Shown: positions 1 to 8,878 of the stretch, in pieces
Layout of the letters: every line of letters starts with the position of its first letter
Position numbering within the stretch: the first letter of the stretch is position 1
Assembly: GCA_028281575.1 (NCBI GenBank)
Contig: JANQJP010000027.1
Location: 36,731-100,730 of the forward strand
DNA: 64,000 nt
Origin: Cellvibrionaceae bacterium
Lineage (GTDB): Bacteria; Pseudomonadota; Gammaproteobacteria; Pseudomonadales; Cellvibrionaceae
Direction of reading: 5' to 3'
The notes under the pieces: generated by a model
Databases searched by the model: none
What the model was told of the DNA's origin: nothing
What the model saw: the letters and a program-made list of their open reading frames with translations, nothing else
Made by a program: the position numbers and the translations under genes

Positions 1-1
1 A

Positions 2-472
2 GGTGCTCAAGCGGTCCAGATTTTCGATAGTTGGGGCGGCGCACTTTCGCACAGCGCGTATCAAGTGTTTTCGCTCCAATATATGGCCAAGGTGATCGGC
101 CTGCTCCAACGTGAATCGGAAGGGCGGCGAGTGCCGGTCATTGTTTTTACTAAAGGCGGCGGTCAATGGCTCGAGATGATGGTGGAGACCGGGGCTGAAT
201 GTTTGGGTTTAGATTGGACAACAGATATCGGCGCCGCGCGCGCGCGTGTTGGTAGCCGGGTTTCGTTGCAGGGAAACATGGACCCTTCTGTTTTATACGC
301 GGGTCCAAAAGCGATTCGCGCCGAAGTCAATCGCATTCTAGCGTCTTACGGTGATGGTACGGGTCATGTCTTTAATCTTGGGCACGGGATTACGCCAGAT
401 ATTGCACCGGAAAATGCAGGTGCGTTTTTTGATGCTGTGGTTGAGCTTTCGCCTAAGTACCATGTGGCTTGA
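2..472 (+). CDS. hemE: Uroporphyrinogen decarboxylase, 5'-truncated
   Basis: This is the C-terminal part of HemE, which decarboxylates the four acetate side chains of uroporphyrinogen III to give coproporphyrinogen III in haem synthesis (cytoplasm). The frame is open from base 2. It shows the family motif QIFDSWGG at the very start, then FTKGGG, GLDWTTD, LQGNMDP and the C-terminal NLGHGI. About the last 156 residues are present, so the gene begins outside the window. The first in-frame start inside the window (GTG at 65) is not the real one. The next gene lies 155 bases downstream behind its own promoter, so this is probably the end of a transcription unit. Confidence 0.95.
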   Translation, partial: GAQAVQIFDSWGGALSHSAYQVFSLQYMAKVIGLLQRESEGRRVPVIVFTKGGGQWLEMMVETGAECLGLDWTTDIGAARARVGSRVSLQGNMDPSVLYAGPKAIRAEVNRILASYGDGTGHVFNLGHGITPDIAPENAGAFFDAVVELSPKYHVA

Positions 473-504
473 GGGTAATTGTTGACAAATTGTGGGCGTT
501 GGGG

Positions 505-532
505 TCGACAAGGCAACTGGCTAGATTATAAT
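505..532 (+). promoter_or_regulatory. Sigma-70-type promoter for the HD-GYP gene
   Basis: A -35 box TCGACA (505-510) and a perfect -10 box TATAAT (527-532) are separated by 16 bp, in the hemE/HD-GYP gap. A second TTGACA at 482-487 is too far from this -10 box to be its partner. Transcription would start near 539, leaving a leader of about 90 nt before the TTG start at 628. Confidence 0.55.
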
Positions 533-627
533 CAGCAAAAAATGGTTGTAAATTGTACAGCTCAACTGACACATTGAAGTTTTGCGTCGACAGCTTAGCT
601 GTTTGATGCAGAGAGTGGGGAAGCCAA

Positions 628-1998
628 TTGGCGATAAAACAAGTAAAAATTGATGTAAACGAACTTGCTGTCGGCATGTTTGTTTCAGGTTTGGACCGGC
701 CGTGGACGCAAACCCCCTTTCCGCTGCAAGGGTTTTACATTCGCGACTTAGAAGAAATTAAGCAGTTAAAGATTCATTGTAATCACGTTTACATTGATGT
801 TGTTAAGGGTTCTCCTCCGATAAAAACCCGGTTGAGAAAGCTTTCGCCAGCCTCCAGAAAACAAGTTCGCGCCGATAGAAAGGCCCGTGTTACAGACCTC
901 GCGCCGATACGCGTTCGGCGTGACGTTTACGGCGAAGCGGAGCCAATAGAAAAGGAGATCGGTCAGGCGAAGGAGTTGCATCAGCAGGTCTACCGGGCAG
1001 TTGGTAGCGTTTTGAGCCAAATAGCGGTTGATCATCAGCAGGTGCCGATTAAGGAGACCAAACGTGCGGCGAGTGCGATGGTTGATAGTGTTATTCGCAG
1101 TCCAGATGCATTTACCTGGCTTAGCCGGGTACGTGAAAAAGACGAATACACCTATAGTCATGCCGTGCGTTCTGCGGTTTGGGCAATTTTGTTTGGGCGC
1201 CATATCGGTCTGCCAAAACCGGAGTTGGATGTACTTGCCATGGGTGTGCTGCTCAAAGACATCGGTAAAACGAAACTTCCCCGTCAAGTAATAGAAAACC
1301 AGTCGCGCAGTAGTGTCGAGCAGGAAGCTTATGAAAAGTTCGTAGAATACGGCGTTGAAATTTTACGCAAAATGGCCGATGTCAAACCGCGGGTGACTTC
1401 GGTTATCAAAACACACTGCGAGCGAGTTAACGGGAGTGGTTTTCCTGCACACCTGCGCGGAGACAAAATTCCGCTTCTTGGCAAAATTGCCGGGATCGTG
1501 ACTTACTATGATGAAACGACGAACCCGCGTAACGCCAACCCTTTGTCGCCATCTAAAGCGGTATCTCATCTTTATGAAGCGCGTGGCATTGAGTTTCAGG
1601 AAGACCTTGTGGTTGAATTCATTCGCGCGATTGGGCTATATCCCACTGGCACTTTGGTTGAACTCAGCACTGGAGAAGTGGGTGTTGTCGTCGAGCAGAA
1701 TTTTGAGCGACGTTTGAAGCCAAAAGTGATGGTTGTCTTGGATGCGGTAAAGCAAAAACTTTACGATCCGGTGCTTATAGACTTGGCGCAAGATGAAAAA
1801 GAAAAACAGGTTAAGTTGGAGTCAGGTAAATATGTTGCCGGCGAAGTTGAACACATCGAAATTGTTCAAGATTTGCAGCCGGGCGCCTATGATATAGATA
1901 TCTCTGAAATTCGCGATCACTATATCGATTCGAAACAAAAAACGGGCTTGCTTGGCTTATTGAAAAAGACACCGTTTAAGATTCCAGGCCTTTCTTAA
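628..1998 (+). CDS. HD-GYP family protein with degenerate metal site (DUF3391 + HD-GYP)
   Basis: 456 aa, starting at TTG with a G-rich Shine-Dalgarno (GTGGGG) just upstream. Residues 1 to about 130 resemble the DUF3391 region usually found before HD-GYP domains; residues about 150-320 are the HD-GYP domain. Active HD-GYP proteins hydrolyse cyclic-di-GMP using several His/Asp metal ligands. Here H178 and D211 are kept, but the HD dyad reads K210-D211, the mid-domain His is lost (around F238-V239), the HHE motif is H263-C264-E265, and GYP is GFP (271-273). I therefore infer that it no longer hydrolyses c-di-GMP and may act as a binding or scaffold protein. It overlaps psd tail to tail by 4 bases. 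Confidence 0.85.
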   Translation: MAIKQVKIDVNELAVGMFVSGLDRPWTQTPFPLQGFYIRDLEEIKQLKIHCNHVYIDVVKGSPPIKTRLRKLSPASRKQVRADRKARVTDLAPIRVRRDVYGEAEPIEKEIGQAKELHQQVYRAVGSVLSQIAVDHQQVPIKETKRAASAMVDSVIRSPDAFTWLSRVREKDEYTYSHAVRSAVWAILFGRHIGLPKPELDVLAMGVLLKDIGKTKLPRQVIENQSRSSVEQEAYEKFVEYGVEILRKMADVKPRVTSVIKTHCERVNGSGFPAHLRGDKIPLLGKIAGIVTYYDETTNPRNANPLSPSKAVSHLYEARGIEFQEDLVVEFIRAIGLYPTGTLVELSTGEVGVVVEQNFERRLKPKVMVVLDAVKQKLYDPVLIDLAQDEKEKQVKLESGKYVAGEVEHIEIVQDLQPGAYDIDISEIRDHYIDSKQKTGLLGLLKKTPFKIPGLS

Positions 1999-2852
1999 GG
2001 CTCCTCTGAAAAATGCAGTGATGCCATTGTCTGCCCCATTTTTAATGGCGCGTTAGTGCTCAGTTCTTCATCCCACTGAACCTTTCCTTCAGGGAAAAGT
2101 AAAATCACCGTAGAGCCGAGTTTAAAACGGCCCATCTCTTCCCCTTTGTGAAACGCTCTTTTTTCAGCGTAATGGGCATCGTAAAGCTTTCTTTTAGTTG
2201 GTGTAACTTGGCCTGCCCAGGTTGTTTCAATCGAAGCGACAATCATGGCACCGACAAGTACCAGTGCCATTGGGCCGTGAGTTGTCTCGTAAAAACACAC
2301 AAGCCGTTCGTTGCGTGCAAATAAATTTGGTACCGATGCGGTGGTCGTTGGATTAACCGAAAAGAGTTTTCCAGGCACGTAGCGCATGGATTTGAGGACG
2401 CCGTTACATGGCATGTGCACTCGGTGATAATCCTTTGGAGATAAATATATCGTCGCAAACATGCCGTTGGTAAAAGGCGCGGCGTCCTCCTCCGAACCAA
2501 GCAGTTCCAAGGCAGTATAAACGTGGTTTTTCGCCTGGAATATTTTGCCGTTGCTGATTTTTCCGAATTGATTTAATTGACCATCTGCTGGACTGGTAAG
2601 AATATTTTCGTGCCCCGCTATCGGGCGCGAGCCCGGTTTTAGTTCACGGCAAAAAAAACTATTGAATGATTCGTAGTCGTGTGGACTTTCATATAAGGCC
2701 TCTTGCCAATCAACGTTAAATATTCGTGCAAACAATCGAATTAAAGTATTTTTTATCGGTTTTATTTTGCACGCAGCGAGTCGTCCTAGCAGACGGGAAA
2801 GTAAATGTTGCGGTGTGCAATATTGTAATAATATAAAAAAACGATTTTTCAT
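1995..2852 (-). CDS. psd: Phosphatidylserine decarboxylase proenzyme
   Basis: 285 aa, the usual length for the bacterial type-I enzyme. Psd converts phosphatidylserine to phosphatidylethanolamine at the inner membrane, using a pyruvoyl group made by self-cleavage. The cleavage motif LGST is at residues 245-248, so the pyruvoyl comes from S247. The helper Asp (SPAD, D90) and His (DYHRVH, H143) regions are also present. It is the last gene of a minus-strand rsgA-rhdA-psd run. Its ATG overlaps the stop of rhdA as TAATG, which implies translational coupling. Confidence 0.97.
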   Translation of the reverse strand: MKNRFFILLQYCTPQHLLSRLLGRLAACKIKPIKNTLIRLFARIFNVDWQEALYESPHDYESFNSFFCRELKPGSRPIAGHENILTSPADGQLNQFGKISNGKIFQAKNHVYTALELLGSEEDAAPFTNGMFATIYLSPKDYHRVHMPCNGVLKSMRYVPGKLFSVNPTTTASVPNLFARNERLVCFYETTHGPMALVLVGAMIVASIETTWAGQVTPTKRKLYDAHYAEKRAFHKGEEMGRFKLGSTVILLFPEGKVQWDEELSTNAPLKMGQTMASLHFSEEP

Positions 2853-3664
2853 TAGCGTTCCACTGGTGTTTCAGGGTGATTGCCCCATTCAGCCCAAGAG
2901 CCGTGGTAGCCGCGTATTGAAAAGCCAAGCACTTTGCCAACGAGGTAGGTGAATCCGGACCGGTGGTGAGACTGACAATGGGTAATAATCGGCTTTGATC
3001 CATCGATCCCGTGTGCAGCTAAAAACTCGCGTGCGTCAGAGCGTATTTTATATCCGTTGTCGAAGTCCATTAGCGCAGTCCATTCAATGTTAATTGCTCC
3101 GGGAATATGTCCAAGCCTGGCGGCGTTTCCTTTTTGCCCACGATATTCTTCTGGGCTGCGCGCATCCCAAATTGTTGCATGATTCGTTGATATATTATTA
3201 ACAACGTCTGTCATTTCAGCTATCGGGCTTTCATTTAATGTTAAGGTGACCGGCGCACGGAGCCTTTGATTGGAGTGTGTTTCCAGGGCAAACCCTTGGT
3301 TGCGCCACGCGTGTATGCCGCCGTTCAGGTAACTGTATTTTTGGTGCCCAATAACATCTAAAGTCCAAATAAACCTTCCTGCCCATCCGCCTCCTTCGTC
3401 ATCATAGACGACGAAGTGAGTGTCTTTCTCTAAACCGAGATAACTAAACACTTCTTCGAGCTGCGCGAGTGTAGCGATTTTTCCAGGTGTTGGTGCCTGG
3501 CCAATTAATAGCGCTTGCGCGGGTAAGTGAACTGCACCGGGTATGTGGCCTTCCAAATAAGATGCCTGTGAACCCAAATCGACAATACAGAGTGACGAGT
3601 TTTGTGTGTCATTGATAAGCGCGTGCAGGGCTTCGGGTTCAACTAGATATTCTAATTCTTTCAT
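2852..3664 (-). CDS. rhdA: Thiosulfate sulfurtransferase (rhodanese RhdA type)
   Basis: 270 aa with two rhodanese modules, an inactive N-terminal one and an active C-terminal one. The active-site loop is CQSHHRS with the catalytic Cys at residue 230, matching the position and near-identical loop of the Azotobacter/Pseudomonas RhdA enzymes. The enzyme moves sulfane sulfur from thiosulfate to an acceptor such as cyanide in vitro; its true acceptor is uncertain in this family. The psd neighbourhood is conserved in pseudomonads. It lies 5 bases after the rsgA stop, so it is probably cotranscribed. Confidence 0.9.
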   Translation of the reverse strand: MKELEYLVEPEALHALINDTQNSSLCIVDLGSQASYLEGHIPGAVHLPAQALLIGQAPTPGKIATLAQLEEVFSYLGLEKDTHFVVYDDEGGGWAGRFIWTLDVIGHQKYSYLNGGIHAWRNQGFALETHSNQRLRAPVTLTLNESPIAEMTDVVNNISTNHATIWDARSPEEYRGQKGNAARLGHIPGAINIEWTALMDFDNGYKIRSDAREFLAAHGIDGSKPIITHCQSHHRSGFTYLVGKVLGFSIRGYHGSWAEWGNHPETPVER

Positions 3665-3669
3665 AATAT

Positions 3670-4677
3670 TTAATCCGATTTAATGGCTACCTGATCGAGC
3701 TGGGAAATAATTGCTTGAAAGCTTGCAAAACGTTCTGAATGAATTTTTCCAGCGCCCAACGCTTCTCTCACGGCACAGTTGGGTTCATTGGTATGGCTGC
3801 AGTTTCTAAATTTACAAAATTGGGAAAAGTAAGCAATCTCTTTAAAACCGTTTAGTACTTCGTCGGCAGAGGCGTGCCATAAACCGAATTCTCTGATGCC
3901 TGGGGAGTCAATAAGTTTTCCCTGAGATTGCAGGTGATACAAAGTGGCTTGAGTGGTTGTGTGGCGCCCTTTTTGTTCCGCTTCCGAAAGTTCACCAACT
4001 TTAATATTGGTGGATGGAATCAGCAATTGAATGAGGGATGACTTGCCGACACCTGATTGCCCGACAAATATAGACGTTTCACTGTTTAAATAATCTTCCA
4101 GTCTACCTTTTTGTTGAGCTTGCTTTGTCGATATTTTTAAAACTGGGTAGTCGAGTGTCGAGTAGCGGTCTTCAATGTCGTGAATCAGCGATTGATTTTT
4201 CTCGTTTAACAGGTCAGTTTTGTTAATTAAAATTATGACTTTTAAATTATGTAATTTCGCTGCGACCAAATAGCGGTCAATAAGTCCGATTGCCGGCTCG
4301 GGTGTCGGTGCAATCGTCACAACCATTTGTGTAACATTTGCTGCAACGGTACGCAGTTTGCCATATATGTCTGGCCGCTGCAGTTCGCTCGTTCTGTGTT
4401 CACGCGTTTCAATAATGCCAAGTTCCGACTCGGGTCGCCAGCCCACTCTATCGCCAGTGACAATATCCAGGTTCGCGCGCACATGGCAGCGATAAATGAT
4501 TTCATCAACGGCGGATTCCACGTCAACCTGGCTACCGTAGCTGGCTACAACAGTTCCCGCATGTAATTCGTTTGGCGCAGGATGATGTTGGGATGCATCA
4601 GCGAACGCGCTATTTTTTTGCGAGCGAAGTTTGGCAATGCGGCGTTTTTGGCGAAGAGAAAGTTTGCGTTTCGCCAT
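3670..4677 (-). CDS. rsgA: Ribosome small-subunit GTPase A
   Basis: 335 aa from the ATG at 4677 (MAKRKLS). An upstream in-frame ATG at 4713 would add 12 unconserved residues, so I prefer 4677. RsgA is a circularly permuted GTPase that checks late 30S subunit maturation. An OB fold comes first, then the G motifs in permuted order: NKTDL (G4), GQSGVGKSS (G1) and DSPGIREFGL (G3). A C-terminal zinc knuckle follows with CKFRNCSH and a later Cys. It is divergent from orn, with 87 bp between the start codons, the arrangement seen in many gammaproteobacteria. Confidence 0.97.
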   Translation of the reverse strand: MAKRKLSLRQKRRIAKLRSQKNSAFADASQHHPAPNELHAGTVVASYGSQVDVESAVDEIIYRCHVRANLDIVTGDRVGWRPESELGIIETREHRTSELQRPDIYGKLRTVAANVTQMVVTIAPTPEPAIGLIDRYLVAAKLHNLKVIILINKTDLLNEKNQSLIHDIEDRYSTLDYPVLKISTKQAQQKGRLEDYLNSETSIFVGQSGVGKSSLIQLLIPSTNIKVGELSEAEQKGRHTTTQATLYHLQSQGKLIDSPGIREFGLWHASADEVLNGFKEIAYFSQFCKFRNCSHTNEPNCAVREALGAGKIHSERFASFQAIISQLDQVAIKSD

Positions 4678-4764
4678 TATTGCGTCAATTGATAATCGAT
4701 GAACATATTGCACTTACTTGTTACTATGCCGACGGCGCATTATACACTGAGGAGCAGCGGCGTT

Positions 4765-5313
4765 ATGCCTATTCAAGACAGCAATTTAATTTGGATCGAC
4801 CTCGAAATGACCGGGTTGCTTCCGGCAAGCGACGAAATTATTGAGATCGCAACGATTATTACGGACGACAAGTTGAACGTGTTGGCCGAAGGGCCGGTGA
4901 TTGCAATTTTCCAACCGGATAGCATTTTAGATGGAATGGACGCCTGGAACACGGAGCAACATGGCAAATCCGGCCTGGTTGAGCGCGTCAAACAAAGTGG
5001 ATACGACGCGGCGCGTGCTGAACGTGAAACGCTTGCGTTTCTGCGGGAATGGGTGCCCGCGGGAAAATCTCCGATGTGCGGCAATTCTATCTGCCAGGAC
5101 CGTCGTTTTCTCGCGCGTCAGATGCCTGAACTAGAGTCCTATTTTCATTACAGAAACCTGGATGTGAGCACGCTTAAGATCCTCGCGCAGCTTTGGCGCA
5201 GTGATCTCGCCAGCGGCTTTGCCAAAAAAGGTGCCCATCTCGCATTGGACGATATTCGCGAATCTATCGCCGAACTCCAGTATTATCGCGACAACTTTTT
5301 ACACCTGCCTTAG
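4765..5313 (+). CDS. orn: Oligoribonuclease
   Basis: 182 aa from the ATG at 4765, which has a GAGGAG Shine-Dalgarno at 4749-4754; the longer frame from 4699 is not supported. Orn is a DEDDh 3'-5' exonuclease that degrades 2-5 nt RNAs, including pGpG, the last step of c-di-GMP breakdown. D12 and E14 in WIDLEMTG and the [10 protein letters not shown] segment near the C terminus are the catalytic signatures. This is relevant because several c-di-GMP-related proteins are encoded in the same window. Confidence 0.97.
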   Translation: MPIQDSNLIWIDLEMTGLLPASDEIIEIATIITDDKLNVLAEGPVIAIFQPDSILDGMDAWNTEQHGKSGLVERVKQSGYDAARAERETLAFLREWVPAGKSPMCGNSICQDRRFLARQMPELESYFHYRNLDVSTLKILAQLWRSDLASGFAKKGAHLALDDIRESIAELQYYRDNFLHLP

Positions 5314-5447
5314 TGATAGAAGTTAGTGCTATTTGCATGCGTCCTGTTATTGCGAACTTGTTTTGACAGACAACTGTTCTAGTAGCAAGCTTTGGCTCAA
5401 ATAAGCGGTTCGTTTAATAAAACAGATGATAAATGTGAGGGGGTCGC

Positions 5448-5732
5448 ATGAATACGGGCGTTATTTCGGAAGATGGTGTGCTTAGGTCTGAGCATCAAGA
5501 ACGACGCCGGGGAATCAACCCCATCCCGTTAAATCTCCGCGAGTTCCTAAACTATGAGCAGCGCCGCGTGCTGCGTCAGATAGAGGGTTTCGGTTGGCAG
5601 CTCGCCTTCGTGAGGCGCCCTGTTTTCCAGGACCCCGTCGCCGTGATCCGAAATACAGGTGCAACGAGTTACAGTGTTTTGGAAGAAGACGGCACAATCA
5701 ATGCGAACCCCGATATTTCAGTTCGCGACTAG
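5448..5732 (+). CDS. Small conserved hypothetical protein
   Basis: 94 aa, with a GAGGGGG Shine-Dalgarno before ATG 5448. I do not know a function. It has a charged N terminus, then a compact segment with LREFLN, GFGWQLAFVRRP and a short beta-rich C terminus ending in VLEEDGTINANP. To my recollection similar small proteins occur in pseudomonads and relatives as uncharacterised cytoplasmic proteins. There is no signal peptide or membrane segment. It overlaps queG tail to tail by 4 bases, so the two are convergent. Confidence 0.75.
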   Translation: MNTGVISEDGVLRSEHQERRRGINPIPLNLREFLNYEQRRVLRQIEGFGWQLAFVRRPVFQDPVAVIRNTGATSYSVLEEDGTINANPDISVRD

Positions 5733-6847
5733 CCTCCTGCTGGATTTTTTATTTTTCGGACCCTTCTCTTGTTAGAGTGTTGGCGCTCCAGGGCCCATTT
5801 GATGTGCTCTGCGACGATTGGGCTCGCGTTGGTGAGTGCCTGCTCCAGCGCGTTGACAATGCGTAAATCGCGAGGGGCGTTGCCCAGCGCTATGGCGAGA
5901 TTGCGGCGCCAGCTTTCAAAGCCTGCGCGCCGTATTGCCGAACCTTCAGTGTTTCGTAAAAAATCCTCTTCTCTCCAGTGAAATAGATCCAATATCTCGG
6001 CGTTTTGCAGTCCGTGACGCGGCTGGAAATCCGTTTCTGCCGAATGTTTGGCGAGGCGGTTCCAAGGACATATTACCTGGCAGTCGTCACAGCCAAACAC
6101 GCGGTTGCCGATGGGTTCGCGAAATTCGAGCGGTATCACGCCTTTGTATTCGATAGTCAGGTAAGAAATACACCGCCGCGCGTCGAGCACATAGGGTTTT
6201 GGAAAAGCATCGGTGGGACAAACTTGCATGCAAGCCTTACAGTCCCCGCATTCATTTTCAGCGACTTTTGCGTTGGTTGGCAGCGGCAGGTTGGTGAAAA
6301 GTTCGCCGAGAAAAAACCAGCTGCCCTCGTCCTTATTGAGAATTAGCGTGTGTTTACCGGTCCATCCCAGGCCCGCTTTTTGCGCCAGCGGGCGTTCGAG
6401 CACAGGTGCACTATCGACAAATGCGCGCGAAAAAGGCTGTGGGTGCAGGGCGTGGGTCGCAGCAAAGGCTTCGATTTTTTTTCCAAGCTTGGCCAAGCGT
6501 TTGCGCACGACTTTGTGATAATCGCGTCCCAGTGCGTAGCGAGAGATATAGGCGCGTGATGCGTCTTTTAGGGTTTTTACTTTTTGCGTGTTTTCAGGCA
6601 AATAGTTGAGACGCACGGAAATAATGCGACACGTATCTTCAATAAGTGCGCTGGGAGATAAGCGCTTTTCTCGATTTTCGCTTAGCCACTGCATGTCGCC
6701 GTGGTATTCATTTTCTATCCATTGTTGATAGGCATCCCTTTCCGCACTTAGGTCAATGTCCGTTATACCAAAATCGTGAAAACCGAGTTCTTCAACCCAG
6801 GTTGCGATGTGGTTCATCAATGTCTGCCATGTAGCGGAATCTTGCAT
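5729..6847 (-). CDS. queG: Epoxyqueuosine reductase
   Basis: 372 aa. QueG reduces epoxyqueuosine to queuosine in tRNA, the last step of the Q modification of G34 in tRNAs for Tyr, His, Asn and Asp, using cobalamin and two 4Fe-4S clusters. The two cluster motifs are visible: CGDCKACMQVCPTDAF and CDDCQVICPWN. Length and N-terminal domain fit the family. It is divergent from nnr, as in Pseudomonas. Confidence 0.97.
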   Translation of the reverse strand: MQDSATWQTLMNHIATWVEELGFHDFGITDIDLSAERDAYQQWIENEYHGDMQWLSENREKRLSPSALIEDTCRIISVRLNYLPENTQKVKTLKDASRAYISRYALGRDYHKVVRKRLAKLGKKIEAFAATHALHPQPFSRAFVDSAPVLERPLAQKAGLGWTGKHTLILNKDEGSWFFLGELFTNLPLPTNAKVAENECGDCKACMQVCPTDAFPKPYVLDARRCISYLTIEYKGVIPLEFREPIGNRVFGCDDCQVICPWNRLAKHSAETDFQPRHGLQNAEILDLFHWREEDFLRNTEGSAIRRAGFESWRRNLAIALGNAPRDLRIVNALEQALTNASPIVAEHIKWALERQHSNKRRVRKIKNPAGG

Positions 6848-6913
6848 AGCGAGTGGCGCTTTACCGAAGTTTAACGGCGTGTATCATACCCAATTATTTT
6901 CGATTCGTTAGGC

Positions 6914-8422
6914 ATGGCTTTTTCTCCCATTTCCAAGTTGTATTCGGTCGAGCAGGTGCGTTACCTGGACAGGCTCGCGATTGATGCAGGCACGCCTGGC
7001 ATAGTGTTAATGAAGCGTGCGGGCAGCGCAGCGTTTGAGCTGTTAGTGGAGCGCTGGCCGAAGACACAGCGTGTCGTTGTCGTCTGTGGCTCGGGCAACA
7101 ATGGTGGTGATGGTTTTGTACTTGCTGCGCTGGCTGCCCAGGCGGGTATTGAAGCGAGATGTTATTGCACCAAAGCGGTGGATCTATTGGGTAAAGATGC
7201 TCGGGCAGCGGCTTATTTTGCTCAACAGGAAGCGGTGAGTTTCGAGCAGGCAGATGCGCTGTTAGCGTTGGAACTAGAAGGTGTTGACAATACTATTGTC
7301 ATAGATGCTCTGCTTGGCACCGGCATTCGCGGCGCAATGTCGCCCGCATATTGTGATCTGATTCGATGGATGAACCGGCAAGCTAAACCTGTCTTGGCCC
7401 TTGATACCCCCTCTGGGCTAGACCCAGATACTGGAAGTTTTGGTGCTGCTTGCGTTGAAGCAAGTGCGACGATTTCTTTTGTCGGTGTCAAGCGAGGCCT
7501 GGTTACTGGCGATGGGCGCGGTTCGTGCGGCAACTTGCATTTCAGCCAATTAGCCATTGCTGAGTCCATTGTCACGCAGGTGGATGCGAGCGCGTCAGTG
7601 CTGTGTCCGGAAGACTTACTCGACAAGCTTCGGCGCCCCCCAAATAGCCATAAATCGATGTTTGGGCATGTCGCGGTTATCGGTGGTGATACCTCGATGG
7701 GCGGAGCGGCTATTCTGTGCGCTGAAGCCTGTCTTGATTCTGGCGCTGGTTTAACAAGTCTGCACACGCGGGGCGGGCACATTACCGCTGCGTTAGCGCG
7801 CCTCCCGGAGGCCATGGCGAATGCCCTGGAGGATCTAAGCGATTTCAGTGCCAGGTTGGAGCGAACAAACGCAATTGCGCTCGGACCGGGAATTGGGCAA
7901 AGCACCTGGTCGCTTATGGTGACTCAGTGCGCTTTAGCTCTGCCTCAGGCGAAGGTCATCGACGCGGATGCGCTAAATTTGATTGCCGCGGAACGTGTGG
8001 ATCTCGAAGTGCACGAAGATCATGTCTACACACCACATCCTGGTGAAGCAGCACGCTTACTTGGCGTAAGTGTTAACGAGGTGCAGGCCGACCGTTTCCT
8101 TGCGGCGCGACAGCTACAGCGTAAATTAGGCGGCGTTGTTGTCTTAAAAGGTGCCGGCACTATTGTACAGAGTGCGAACGCAACCAAACTGTGCCGACAG
8201 GGCAATGCAGGAATGGCTGTTGGCGGCATGGGCGATGTGTTGACTGGGTTAATTGCAGCGTTAATGGCGCAAGGGCTTTGCGCGGCTGACGCAGCAGAAT
8301 TGGGCGTCTGGTTGCATAGCAATGCAGCAGATGATGCTGTGCTAGAGGGCGGTATTGTCGGTTTGCGTGCGAGCAATATTATTCCATTTATAAGAAAGCG
8401 TATTAATGCAAAAAGAAATTAA
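6914..8422 (+). CDS. nnr: Bifunctional NAD(P)H-hydrate repair enzyme (epimerase + dehydratase)
   Basis: 502 aa fusion. The N-terminal YjeF_N domain (about 10-215) has the glycine-rich GSGNNGGDGFV motif and epimerises S/R NAD(P)HX. The C-terminal carbohydrate-kinase-like domain (about 225-500) has GGMGDVLTG and performs the ADP-dependent dehydration, so hydrated NAD(P)H is repaired. It is the first gene of a plus-strand run; its 3' end overlaps tsaE by 17 bases. Confidence 0.96.
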   Translation: MAFSPISKLYSVEQVRYLDRLAIDAGTPGIVLMKRAGSAAFELLVERWPKTQRVVVVCGSGNNGGDGFVLAALAAQAGIEARCYCTKAVDLLGKDARAAAYFAQQEAVSFEQADALLALELEGVDNTIVIDALLGTGIRGAMSPAYCDLIRWMNRQAKPVLALDTPSGLDPDTGSFGAACVEASATISFVGVKRGLVTGDGRGSCGNLHFSQLAIAESIVTQVDASASVLCPEDLLDKLRRPPNSHKSMFGHVAVIGGDTSMGGAAILCAEACLDSGAGLTSLHTRGGHITAALARLPEAMANALEDLSDFSARLERTNAIALGPGIGQSTWSLMVTQCALALPQAKVIDADALNLIAAERVDLEVHEDHVYTPHPGEAARLLGVSVNEVQADRFLAARQLQRKLGGVVVLKGAGTIVQSANATKLCRQGNAGMAVGGMGDVLTGLIAALMAQGLCAADAAELGVWLHSNAADDAVLEGGIVGLRASNIIPFIRKRINAKRN

Positions 8423-8873
8423 TCTTGCCTCGGAAGTAGAAACCGAAAAATTGGGCAGCGAAATGGGTAGTTGTGTCGATGGCGGTACTACCATTTATCT
8501 CGTCGGCACACTCGGCGCGGGAAAGACAACGTTTTGTCGGGGACTGCTTCGCGGTTTAGGATATTCAGGTTCGGTTAAGAGTCCCACTTATACGCTTGTT
8601 GAACCTTATAAGTTTTTTGATTTTGACGTATACCATTTTGACTTATTTCGCTTATCCGACCCGGAAGAGCTGGAGTATATAGGTATTCGAGACTACTTTA
8701 ATAATGGATCGCTCTGTGTTGTAGAGTGGCCTAATCGCGGTGAGGGATTTATTGCAAAACCCGATTTGCGCATAGAGTTTCTCGTGAGTGGCAAGGGTAG
8801 AACGGCTACCATGCGTTCGGAATCCGAACTTGGACACAGCTGTATAAAGCGCTTTGACAAGACTGCAATATAA
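8406..8873 (+). CDS. tsaE: tRNA threonylcarbamoyladenosine biosynthesis ATPase TsaE
   Basis: 155 aa with a Walker A motif GTLGAGKTT near residue 37 and the family signature SPTYTLVEPY. TsaE is the ATPase of the TsaB-TsaD-TsaE complex that makes t6A37 in ANN-decoding tRNAs. The gene starts inside nnr, so translation is probably coupled. The amidase gene follows after 5 bases. Confidence 0.95.
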   Translation: MQKEINLASEVETEKLGSEMGSCVDGGTTIYLVGTLGAGKTTFCRGLLRGLGYSGSVKSPTYTLVEPYKFFDFDVYHFDLFRLSDPEELEYIGIRDYFNNGSLCVVEWPNRGEGFIAKPDLRIEFLVSGKGRTATMRSESELGHSCIKRFDKTAI

Positions 8874-8878
8874 CTTTT

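Noticed and set aside
453..677. Minus-strand open frame across the hemE/HD-GYP gap
   Set aside because: It has no ribosome-binding site and overlaps the likely promoter and the start of the HD-GYP gene on the other strand.
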